DNA of 48,532 nt from an uncultured Bacteroidales bacterium (GTDB lineage Bacteria; Bacteroidota; Bacteroidia; Bacteroidales; UBA932), in the NCBI GenBank assembly GCA_944326265.1, contig CALVDE010000020.1:1-48532 (forward strand), written 5' to 3'. This document shows, piece by piece, positions 36,891 through 44,665 of this stretch. The position numbers and the translations under genes are program-made. Positions within the stretch are counted from its first letter, which is position 1. Each line of letters begins with the position of its first letter. The notes below the pieces were generated by a model. That model ran no database searches, was not told the DNA's origin, and worked only from the letters and a program-made list of their open reading frames with translations.

Positions 36891-37874
36891 TTATTGTCTG
36901 TCAAATGTTATTTCCGCACTGTATGCCGTGCCGGGCATGGCCAGGACACCCGCAAGCAGCAGAATTTTGGAACGGTACTGCAGGAATGTCTCTTCCGGGA
37001 TGTCTCCGAAGGGGCTTCCGGCGGCGGTATAGTCTTCATATTCAAAATCCGTAACGGCTGAAGTGAGCATTTCAAGCCACTGGTCCGGACTGTCCTGATC
37101 AATGCCGAGGGTCATGCTTGTGCCGGTGAAGGAACAGTTGAGCGGAAAATCCAGAGGTGACACCGGCAGGCCGGCCCCTTCCGCAACGCTTCTTCTCAGG
37201 TAGATGTGGATGCTGGATGATTCGGGTACCGGATAGTACTGGATGACACCCGTGAGCAGGGAGCCGGCTGTGGAACTGATGTCTCCGTCCCATGACAGGT
37301 TGACGTATCCGGTCCGATCCAGTTCCAGACAGCTGATCTGCCGCAGATACGGGGTTATGGCTTCTCGAAGCAGAAGAGTGACCGTGTCGACAGGAATGTC
37401 AAGTGACATTGAGCTGCTGAGACTGAGACGTATGTCGGCCAGCCCGTTGTCATCGAAAGCAACTTTCCAGCGGCCTGCCGCAGGTGAGACGGTGGTGTCT
37501 GTGATGCTGAGAGTCAGCCGGCTGTCCTTGATGCTTCCGTTGAATCCGAGCTTGCGGTCGAGGCTGCTTCCGCTGCCCGTAAAAGAATATTCACCGCGTC
37601 CCTGCCTTGTTACGTAGCAGGGCAGGGTCACTGACGGGAATCCGGGGAGAAGGCTGTCCACGGTAACGTCCGCGCAGTCTTCGGCTGTCTGCCTGAGTGT
37701 GACGCTGCATCCCGGCCAGTCGGCGATGTTTATGATTATGCCGTTGACCTGTACACTCTGGGCTCCTGGCGTGTACTCGCCGTCCACAGCCGCTGCCGGA
37801 GACGGCTGACATCCTGTCAATGCCGCTGTCATGGCGGCTGCCGAGCACAGTATCATTAATATTCTTGTCTTCAT
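36891..37874 (-). CDS. Lipoprotein of unknown function, paralogue of its downstream neighbour
   Basis: A 327-residue lipoprotein with a good lipobox (ALTGC, Cys22). It is a diverged tandem copy of the next gene: shared order of a Gly-Tyr start, an NG..I.I.DW/DY segment, a VTLP/ITVP strand, a long beta-rich core and an I.LR+S segment. The pair arose by duplication. 56 bases separate it from malQ; that gap has a 12-bp perfect palindrome, GAACTTAAGTTC, at 37883-37894. Function unknown; the malQ neighbour does not prove a link to glucans. Confidence 0.72.
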   Translation of the reverse strand: MKTRILMILCSAAAMTAALTGCQPSPAAAVDGEYTPGAQSVQVNGIIINIADWPGCSVTLRQTAEDCADVTVDSLLPGFPSVTLPCYVTRQGRGEYSFTGSGSSLDRKLGFNGSIKDSRLTLSITDTTVSPAAGRWKVAFDDNGLADIRLSLSSSMSLDIPVDTVTLLLREAITPYLRQISCLELDRTGYVNLSWDGDISSTAGSLLTGVIQYYPVPESSSIHIYLRRSVAEGAGLPVSPLDFPLNCSFTGTSMTLGIDQDSPDQWLEMLTSAVTDFEYEDYTAAGSPFGDIPEETFLQYRSKILLLAGVLAMPGTAYSAEITFDRQ

Positions 37875-37930
37875 ATCTGTCTGAACTTAAGTTCTGAGAG
37901 CTGACTGCAATAATTGTTCCAATGCTGCGC

Positions 37931-40600
37931 TTACTTGCCGGTGAGAGATCTGAGGCATTGCATGAGGTCCCGGTCTCCGGTCAGTTCTTCCAGGGTCCGG
38001 TGCATCCTGTAACGCCAGTAATGCCTGGGGTCGGAAGGAACGTTGATCCGTTCGGAGGACGGATCCGGGGCTCTGACACCGCCGTCTGCGGAAAGCCAGT
38101 CCTGCAGGGGCAGGATGGTCAGCATGGACGGACTGGAAGTGTGAAGCCGTATGATGTCGGCGCACAGCTGCGGTGCACACTGTTGCGGGACATCGCCCTT
38201 TCCGTGCAGCAGGCCGTGATAGAATCTGGCGGAGAGAGTACTGTCTTCTTCCCACCATGCCCTGAGAGTGCTGGTGTCGTGCGTACCTGTCGTGCAGACA
38301 CTCAGGTACGGGTACCGGCGGGGATCCGCGAACTCAACTCCTGGAGTCTTGGGCATACGGAAGATCTCAAGCGTAAGTATATGCAGGTTCCGGAGTGTTC
38401 CGGGTACGCAGTCAGGAATCATTCCAAGGTCCTCGGCGCAGGGGAGCATGTCTGTGGCAGATATCAGGACGGGCAGTCTGCGCATGGCCGAGGCGCGCCA
38501 CAGGCTGTCGTGTCTCTTGTAGAAGAAATGCTCGTGGAGCCTGTCGAACGCATCTTTCTGGTCCTGCGGCAAGTCTCTGTACGAATATGTGTCCCGTGCG
38601 GCTATCATGGGGTGGAACATTCCGGGCCGTGTGCTGTCCTCTTGGAACAGAATCTCCGATACCAGGCTCATCAGTCCGTCCTTCACCTTGCCCGGTTCCG
38701 GTCCGAAAGCATCCTCGATCTTTCTCTGCGTGTCGTATCCGGGCTTGAGCGAGAATCCTCCTCTGCCGTCACCGCTGAGGTAATTCTCAGTTACGCAGTT
38801 GATGCTGTCGCCGAATATGCTGCGGAGCATGTCAGGTCTTATGTAGGGACGGGCGTGGCGGCTGCGGTCAAAGTCCAGGCCGAAGCTGCGGATCTCCCCG
38901 ATGCTCATGGGAAGGGCCGGAGAAAAATGCCCCATTGTACCCTTGACCTGGGAAACGGGAATCTCCCAGATGCGGAAGAAGCCGAGCACATGGTCCATGC
39001 GGTAGGCGTCGAAATATTCTGACATCTTGACCAGGCGTTTTCTCCACCAGCTGTAATCCGTGCGGGCCATCTCTTCCCAGTTGTAGGTGGGGAAGCCCCA
39101 GTTCTGTCCGTCAGCAGAAAAACTGTCAGGGGGTGCTCCGGCCTGTGAGTCACGGTGGAACAGCTCCGGAGAGGCCCATGCATCGGCGCTGTTGCGCGTA
39201 ATGCCTATGGGAATGTCTCCCTTGAGGGCCACACCCAGGGAGTGAAGATATCTGACGGATTCCAGAAGCTGCAGATGCAGATGGTACTGGACAAACAGAT
39301 GAAAGGATATCTCCGGGTACAGCGCGTTCCCTTTGGTGTTGTAGCGGGCGATAAGTTCCGGAGTGCATCTGGAGTCATCCCCCCATGCGGTGAAGTCGGC
39401 AGTTCCGTACCTGTCCCTCAGAGCGCAGAAAATGCAGTAGGGCAGCAGCCATTCCCTGTTCCTGCGGTAGAATGACAGAAAGCCGGGCTCTGTGAAAGTG
39501 TCTGCGGAATATGTCCGGAACTGTATCCTTAGATATTTCATTTTGAAAGCCAGTACTTTCTCGTAGTCAACCGCGCTCAATGCGTCCAGTGCCTTTCTTC
39601 CGCGTCTGTATGCTGCTTTGTCTCCGGGGGCTTTGAGCGGACCTATGCCGGTTATGTTTATGTATATGGGGTGCAGGGCCATGACGGATATTCCGCTGTA
39701 GGGATAGGAGTCGGTCCATGTCCATGTGGAAGTGGTGTCGTTGACGGGCAGTATCTGGATGATGTTCTGTCCGGCGTCCTTTGCCCATTTCCCCAGTGCT
39801 TTCAGGTCGGTAAAATCTCCGATGCCGCAGCTGGTGGAGCTTCTGAGCGAGAATACCGGGACGGCTGTCCCGAAAAACCTGGGCCTGCACAAGGGAAATG
39901 CCGCCATGGAGTGCTCCACCGACCAGGTCTGATGGTCAGCCGGGCGCGGAGTGTCAAGTACGCGGTTGTCCCTTTCCTCCCACGTTACCGCACCGTTCTC
40001 AGTGCTGTATTTTATGAATTTGTATTCCAGCCTGTCCTCAAGCCTGTCAGCCGGCAGGCTTATCACCCATCTGGAGCCGCGCACCGGAGTCATGGCCGGA
40101 GCCTTGCCCGGGTCCCAGTGTCCCAGCAGCCCGGAGCTGCCGCAGATTTTCAGAATGCAGTCCTGCTCCACGGCGGGAGCGGTGACCCTGATAATCACTT
40201 CCCGGATATGCAGATGCGTCTGTGTGGACTCATTGTCCTTGTGGGAATAGAATACGTCAGAGAAAGGTGCTGTCAGCAGCGGGGCATGACATGAATTACC
40301 CTGCCATTCATCCAGCAGGAAGAGTTCTTTCGAGGCGTTGTTGAGCCCCAGAGTCCTTTCCGCTCCGGCCTCGAAGAAGGAGACTCCGTCGTCGGATTTT
40401 ACGAAGTACTTGTATGACAGCAGTCTTTCCCGGAGGGATACGATACGGATGTCCTTCTCCCAAAATCCTCCTCCGCAGCAGTGCATGGGCACGGCCCTGG
40501 AGATGTCTCCGCCTCCCAGTTCCGGGAGCGAACCTGTGATGTAGAGATTCTGCCCCCATACTGTATGGAAATTGATGCGGAAATGAATGGTCATCGTCAA
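37931..40600 (-). CDS. malQ: 4-alpha-glucanotransferase with two starch-binding modules
   Basis: GH77 amylomaltase that transfers maltosyl units between alpha-1,4-glucans, in glycogen and maltodextrin use. 889 residues: two N-terminal CBM20-type modules (about 1-100, FHTVWGQNLYITGSLPELGGG; about 125-225, CGSSGLLGHWDPGKA) and a GH77 domain. Catalytic Asp536 is in RMDHVLGFFRIWEIP, with CAEDLGMIP and TGTHDTSTLRAW following. No signal peptide, so cytosolic. This is the plant DPE2-like layout normal in Bacteroidota. A second ATG at 40594 is possible. First gene of the unit ending in the serine hydrolase. Confidence 0.95.
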   Translation of the reverse strand: MTMTIHFRINFHTVWGQNLYITGSLPELGGGDISRAVPMHCCGGGFWEKDIRIVSLRERLLSYKYFVKSDDGVSFFEAGAERTLGLNNASKELFLLDEWQGNSCHAPLLTAPFSDVFYSHKDNESTQTHLHIREVIIRVTAPAVEQDCILKICGSSGLLGHWDPGKAPAMTPVRGSRWVISLPADRLEDRLEYKFIKYSTENGAVTWEERDNRVLDTPRPADHQTWSVEHSMAAFPLCRPRFFGTAVPVFSLRSSTSCGIGDFTDLKALGKWAKDAGQNIIQILPVNDTTSTWTWTDSYPYSGISVMALHPIYINITGIGPLKAPGDKAAYRRGRKALDALSAVDYEKVLAFKMKYLRIQFRTYSADTFTEPGFLSFYRRNREWLLPYCIFCALRDRYGTADFTAWGDDSRCTPELIARYNTKGNALYPEISFHLFVQYHLHLQLLESVRYLHSLGVALKGDIPIGITRNSADAWASPELFHRDSQAGAPPDSFSADGQNWGFPTYNWEEMARTDYSWWRKRLVKMSEYFDAYRMDHVLGFFRIWEIPVSQVKGTMGHFSPALPMSIGEIRSFGLDFDRSRHARPYIRPDMLRSIFGDSINCVTENYLSGDGRGGFSLKPGYDTQRKIEDAFGPEPGKVKDGLMSLVSEILFQEDSTRPGMFHPMIAARDTYSYRDLPQDQKDAFDRLHEHFFYKRHDSLWRASAMRRLPVLISATDMLPCAEDLGMIPDCVPGTLRNLHILTLEIFRMPKTPGVEFADPRRYPYLSVCTTGTHDTSTLRAWWEEDSTLSARFYHGLLHGKGDVPQQCAPQLCADIIRLHTSSPSMLTILPLQDWLSADGGVRAPDPSSERINVPSDPRHYWRYRMHRTLEELTGDRDLMQCLRSLTGK

Positions 40601-40604
40601 TGTT

Positions 40605-40640
40605 TTTGCAAAATTATTGAAAAATCCCTAATTTTACAGA
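40605..40640. promoter_or_regulatory. Overlapping divergent promoters of malQ and the small membrane protein
   Basis: Plus strand: TTTG at 40605-40608, 20 bases, TAATTTTA at 40629-40636 (one mismatch), start codon at 40655. Minus strand: TCTG at 40640-40637, 20 bases, TAATTTTG at 40616-40609 (exact), malQ start at 40600 or 40594. The two occupy the same 36 bases, so polymerase should not load both at once. The malQ leader would be only a few bases long. Confidence 0.45.
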
Positions 40641-40654
40641 AATATGTCGTGACT

Positions 40655-41053
40655 ATGAAACGGTTTTTCTCAATATCCAGTCTGCCCGGAGGTGATGTCC
40701 TGAAATCCAATGCCATAGTCTTTTTCTTTGTGCTGGCGCACGCTCTTGTCTGCCTGGTGATGCGCGATACAAAGACGGGGGACGGAATATTCCTGGCATT
40801 CCTGACGATAGCCATGGTCTATGCCCTGGTCAGATTCTACCGGGCATCTCTGGACATCTTCCTCGGCCTGGCGTTCCTGACATGCTTCTCAGGATTTTAT
40901 ATCAGCACGGAAGGAACGTCTCTTCTGGAGCGCGTTATCCCGTCATGGGGAGTGTGGGCCAATGTCGTAGTCACGGTGCTTACCACGGAACTTCTGGGAC
41001 TGGCCGTGATATTGCTGGTGAGAATGAACCGGGATACCGGCAGGAAGCAATGA
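40655..41053 (+). CDS. Small inner-membrane protein of unknown function
   Basis: A 132-residue protein with four hydrophobic segments (AIVFFFVLAHALVCLVM; FLAFLTIAMVYALV; IFLGLAFLTCFSGFYI; NVVVTVLTTELLGLAVILL) and a basic C-terminus. The start at 40655 follows a promoter-like pair; frames further upstream run into malQ. No family recognised. Convergent with namZ, ten bases apart. Function unknown. Confidence 0.7.
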   Translation: MKRFFSISSLPGGDVLKSNAIVFFFVLAHALVCLVMRDTKTGDGIFLAFLTIAMVYALVRFYRASLDIFLGLAFLTCFSGFYISTEGTSLLERVIPSWGVWANVVVTVLTTELLGLAVILLVRMNRDTGRKQ

Positions 41054-41063
41054 TGTATCTGAA

Positions 41064-42335
41064 CTACATCCCGTACAGGTAGTATTTCTCCGAAAGTTCC
41101 CGGAAGCGGTCGGCAAAATCGTTCCAAAGGCTGTAGATGTCTTCATAGCGGAGACGTTTGCCGAAAGCTTTCCGTATTTCCGCAGAGCCGGTGACCTTGT
41201 CGAACATTTCCAGCCGTGAGGCATCTGCTGACCCGAACGGGTCGAAGTCAGGCCGCATGTCCGCGATGATCTGCATCGCATAGAACTGAATCTCCGAGAG
41301 CCGTGCCGCCCCGAAGTCCGTGATGTAGATCTGCACCCCTCCGATTTCCTGGCCTTTGAGCGAGCCGTAGAATGGTGTGGCGTAAACGGGCCGGAACAGC
41401 ACCCCCGGCAGATAGAGGGCGTTCATCCGCGAGGCCAGCAGGTCCGCGTCCATCCCCGGACAGGCGATCATGCCGAAGGGCAGGGTGTAGCCCACCCCGA
41501 TCGAGAGCACCCCTAGCTCTCCGAGGATACCGGTCGCCGGGTAAAGGTATGCAGCCTCCACCGTGGGAATGTGAGGGGATGTGGGTACCCAGAGCAGTCC
41601 TGTGTCATCGAAGTTCATGCCGCGCCTCCATCCTTTCATCTTCACGACAGTGAGCCTGCATTTTACCGTGGAGTCCCGGCCGTCAGTGCCTTTGACCGAG
41701 AGCATTCCCTCCTCGTTGAGCAGGGTCGCCAGCTCTCCCGGGGTGAGTCCGTAGACGTAGGGGATATTGTATTGTCCTACAAATGAAATGAGCGGGTCTT
41801 CCACTCCCGGCCCCTCGACTTTCAGCCCTCCGAGCGGGTTAGGACGGTCGAGGATGATCATCTCCACGCCCTCGCAGGCAGCGACCTTCATCACATTGCC
41901 CATGGTGCTGATGTAGGTGTAGGAGCGGCAGCCTATGTCCTGGATGTCGTAGACGATGGCATCGAGGCCCTCGAACTGCTCCGCGGAGGGCAGGCGGGTC
42001 TTGCCGTAGAGGGAGAAAATGGGAATGCCGGTGCGGGGGTCGACGGCCTGTCCCTCGACGTGCTCGCCGGCGTGGGCATTGCCCCTGACTCCGTGCTCGG
42101 GACCGAAGAGGGCGACCAGCTCCACTCCAGGGGCACTGTGCAGGACATCGATGGTGGAATTGAGGTAGCGGTCTACGCCTGTGGGATTGGTCACCAGCCC
42201 GATGCGCTTGCCCTGCAGCTGCTCGAAGCCGTTGGCCTCGAGGACGTCGATGCCGGTGAGAACGGTCTGCGCGGCAGCGGTGTATGTCAGTAGGCATAGA
42301 AAAACAGAGGATATGATTGTGATGAAATATCTCAT
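41064..42335 (-). CDS. namZ: Exo-beta-N-acetylmuramidase NamZ type (DUF1343)
   Basis: Member of the DUF1343 family, shown in Bacillus subtilis (YbbC) and Tannerella to remove terminal MurNAc from peptidoglycan fragments (GH171). 423 residues with a signal peptide (ISSVFLCLLTYTAAAQ), so it acts outside the inner membrane. Family stretches: GKRIGLVTNPTGVD, ALFGPEHGVRG, IVYDIQDIGCRSYTYISTMG, LDRPNPLGG and GLTPGELATLL. Strongly GC-rich. Its ATG overlaps by four bases the stop of the AT-rich restriction enzyme gene, an unexpected junction. Confidence 0.92.
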   Translation of the reverse strand: MRYFITIISSVFLCLLTYTAAAQTVLTGIDVLEANGFEQLQGKRIGLVTNPTGVDRYLNSTIDVLHSAPGVELVALFGPEHGVRGNAHAGEHVEGQAVDPRTGIPIFSLYGKTRLPSAEQFEGLDAIVYDIQDIGCRSYTYISTMGNVMKVAACEGVEMIILDRPNPLGGLKVEGPGVEDPLISFVGQYNIPYVYGLTPGELATLLNEEGMLSVKGTDGRDSTVKCRLTVVKMKGWRRGMNFDDTGLLWVPTSPHIPTVEAAYLYPATGILGELGVLSIGVGYTLPFGMIACPGMDADLLASRMNALYLPGVLFRPVYATPFYGSLKGQEIGGVQIYITDFGAARLSEIQFYAMQIIADMRPDFDPFGSADASRLEMFDKVTGSAEIRKAFGKRLRYEDIYSLWNDFADRFRELSEKYYLYGM

Positions 42336-43507
42336 ATTGTGCTTTGTTTAGATTTGACTATAGAAATGAAAGATTCTAAAGTCTCTATATCTGAATGATA
42401 TTCTTTAGCAAAGGAGTTGAGATATGGAGCAGGAACTACCAATCGCAGTTTCTCATGCCGCATTTCTGACAACTGGTTTTTGGAGATGCCTTGTTGAAGT
42501 GTGAATAAATACTTTGTCTCTATTCTGTCGGCTTCATTCAGTACCTGTCTCCAGCGGTCTTTGCAAGTAGTTTTAGCACCCAAAAAGATCAGTTTGTCTG
42601 TGGGGAACAATATATTGTGATATTCCTCTCCTCCCGGAAATAAAAAATCCGGTTTTTTATTGTCTTCTGTTATAGGTTGCTCTTCGTATTTAAGTTTGGC
42701 GGCAGTAAATATTGTTGAGAGGTGGTGTTCTAAAGATTTTCCAGCTCTGGATTTACGGCGATTTAGGATAATATTAGAAAATTTAATTAAATCTTGGCAA
42801 TTAGCAAAAGGCTTGCTGTAAACTGGGGCGTATAGTTTTTCTTCGAAATATCGGAATAATCTGAATTCTGTATCAATCCATTTTAGTAAGTGATGGTCAG
42901 GATTTAGGCATAACTTCTTGTCAGAAATGTGATGGACTTTGTTATAGATATTTCTGGCAATTTCAGCCATTTTTGTTGTTCCTGGGAAAGAAGAATAAGG
43001 CAAAATAGATTCTTGAATATACGTTTCAATCTCTTGATCAGGATCTGTAGCGGATACAGTATTGATAAGTTGATTTGTGCTTTCAGAAGACAGATTGAAA
43101 AATGCAAAAAAATCCTCAATGTCCTGGTCTGATTGTAAAACGAATCCATGATAGAAATCGTAGTTTTGCTTGGCGATAATAAGCAAATCCCCGACATTGT
43201 CGTCCTCGAAAAATGGGAAATTGCGTCCAAACCTTGTAATTCTATACTCATTTCTTGTACCTTGCCCATAATATATAAACCGACTGTCAGTACAGAAGTC
43301 ATCCTGCCATTTTATCTTGACAAGTCTATCTTTGTTAGTCCCTTTTTCGCATGGTGAGTTAAAGAGCAGTGGGGCGGCACACTTTGGAATATAGAATCCG
43401 GATTGGTGTGAGCCATTTTGCCCGGTATCGTTGGCAGTTATGAATCTGCAAAAAGCAAGTTCCGCTTGTTGTACTTTTTCAATAGCGATGTCTAAAATTT
43501 CACTCAT
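42332..43507 (-). CDS. EcoRII-type restriction endonuclease
   Basis: Type II restriction enzyme of the EcoRII family, 391 residues. The N-terminal effector domain (about 15-170) has ITANDTGQNGSHQSGFYIP and EYRITRFGR, as EcoRII does. The catalytic domain has RRKSRAGKSLEHHL, TEDNKKPDFLF (Asp287), AKTTCKDRWRQ (Lys312, Arg318) and NEADR (Glu325); the spacing Asp-25-Lys-6-Arg and Lys-13-Glu equals that of EcoRII as I recall it. EcoRII cuts before CCWGG and needs two sites; a CCWGG-like target is likely but not proven. AT-rich (20 G+C of 60 bases at 42841-42900). Overlaps the methylase by four bases. Confidence 0.93.
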   Translation of the reverse strand: MSEILDIAIEKVQQAELAFCRFITANDTGQNGSHQSGFYIPKCAAPLLFNSPCEKGTNKDRLVKIKWQDDFCTDSRFIYYGQGTRNEYRITRFGRNFPFFEDDNVGDLLIIAKQNYDFYHGFVLQSDQDIEDFFAFFNLSSESTNQLINTVSATDPDQEIETYIQESILPYSSFPGTTKMAEIARNIYNKVHHISDKKLCLNPDHHLLKWIDTEFRLFRYFEEKLYAPVYSKPFANCQDLIKFSNIILNRRKSRAGKSLEHHLSTIFTAAKLKYEEQPITEDNKKPDFLFPGGEEYHNILFPTDKLIFLGAKTTCKDRWRQVLNEADRIETKYLFTLQQGISKNQLSEMRHEKLRLVVPAPYLNSFAKEYHSDIETLESFISIVKSKQSTI

Positions 43508-44637
43508 GGCTGTTTCATCATAGTTTTTACAAGTTGACCGGATACGTCAGTTATAAGTGGAACGACAACAGAATTTCCGCATTGTCGGTATGCTTGAACA
43601 TCAGATACGCTGTCTATAATGTATTCGTCTGGATAGCCCATTAGTCTCGCGCATTCTCTTGGCGTCAGCCTGCGTGGGTTCTGTCCTTCTTGGGGAATAA
43701 GTATTTCAGAACCGTCTTTGTAATATCTGGCACTTAGAGTCCGGCTGATGCTGTTGGGGTCGACAAGTCCGAAACCGAATCCGTTACCTTTTGCTTTATG
43801 CTTTTTCGCGTATTCTTGGAGGTAATGCCATAATTTGTCAGAAAGTGTGTATTTTTTATCTGCTTTATTGTCAAGTATGTCTTTGATATGTAATTCTTTT
43901 TCAGGTGGCGTGGGAAATTCGAACTGCTCAGAACCATGATAGATGTTTTTGTCAAACCCGACAATCATAATACGTTCCCTATGTTGTGGTACATAGTTTT
44001 TCCCGTCCATTACTTTGTAGTGAATGCTGTATCCTAATTCATCAAGAGTTGCATGTATGATTTTGAAAGTATTTCCTTTGTCGTGCGAGACGAGGTTTTT
44101 AACATTCTCTAAAAAAAATGCTTTAGGCCTGTGTCTGCTGATAATATCTGCGACATCGAAAAAAAGCGTTCCTTGTGTCTTATCCTTGAATCCCGTTTCT
44201 CTACCTAAACTTTTCTTTTTTGATACTCCTGCAATCGAGAATGGCTGACATGGAAATCCGGCGCATAGCACATCGAAATGCTCAGGGATGTATTGTTTTA
44301 TTTCATTTTTAGTGATATCACCAAATGGCATTTCTCCAAAATTTGCCAAATATGTTCTTTGGGCAAAAGTGTTCCATTCAGAAGAAAATACACATTTGCC
44401 TCCTTGTGCCTGCATGGCAAGTCTAAACCCTCCCATGCCGGCGAAAAGGTCTATGAAAGTGAATATCGTATTTTTAGGAGTTGGAAATGGAATTTTGAAA
44501 AAGTCTCTAAACAATTCTTCATCACCTACATCGCATATCTCCAAATGAGCTTTATGGTCCATTAATTCTGGATTATGAAGGAAGTGTGTGAATATTGCTA
44601 GTTTTGTTGGGTCTTGTATGTACGGTAATTCTTTCAT
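43504..44637 (-). CDS. DNA (cytosine-5) methyltransferase, EcoRII/Dcm type
   Basis: Modification enzyme of the pair, 377 residues. Cytosine-5 methylase motifs appear in order: FIDLFAGMGGFRLA (I), AGFPCQPFSIAG with Cys130 (IV), FFLENVKNL (VI), QHRERIMIVGF (VIII), and QAYRQCGNSVVVPLI (X). SEWNTFAQRTYLANFGE is the Dcm/EcoRII-like stretch. It precedes the endonuclease and overlaps it by ATGA, so the protective enzyme is made first. No controller protein or Vsr gene is present. AT-rich and foreign in composition beside its neighbours. Confidence 0.95.
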   Translation of the reverse strand: MKELPYIQDPTKLAIFTHFLHNPELMDHKAHLEICDVGDEELFRDFFKIPFPTPKNTIFTFIDLFAGMGGFRLAMQAQGGKCVFSSEWNTFAQRTYLANFGEMPFGDITKNEIKQYIPEHFDVLCAGFPCQPFSIAGVSKKKSLGRETGFKDKTQGTLFFDVADIISRHRPKAFFLENVKNLVSHDKGNTFKIIHATLDELGYSIHYKVMDGKNYVPQHRERIMIVGFDKNIYHGSEQFEFPTPPEKELHIKDILDNKADKKYTLSDKLWHYLQEYAKKHKAKGNGFGFGLVDPNSISRTLSARYYKDGSEILIPQEGQNPRRLTPRECARLMGYPDEYIIDSVSDVQAYRQCGNSVVVPLITDVSGQLVKTMMKQP

Positions 44638-44647
44638 AAACTATTTG

Positions 44648-44655
44648 CAAAAATA
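44648..44655 (-). promoter_or_regulatory. Candidate -7 box for the restriction-modification unit
   Basis: Minus strand TATTTTTG, an exact TAnnTTTG, ten bases before the methylase start. It lies in the 28-base gap after the antiporter stop. No TTTG at the -33 position. Confidence 0.3.
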
Positions 44656-44665
44656 CTACATTTAT

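Noticed and set aside
42332-44637. Phage or plasmid-borne island
   Set aside because: No integrase, transposase, direct repeat or tRNA flanks the restriction pair; only composition marks it as foreign.
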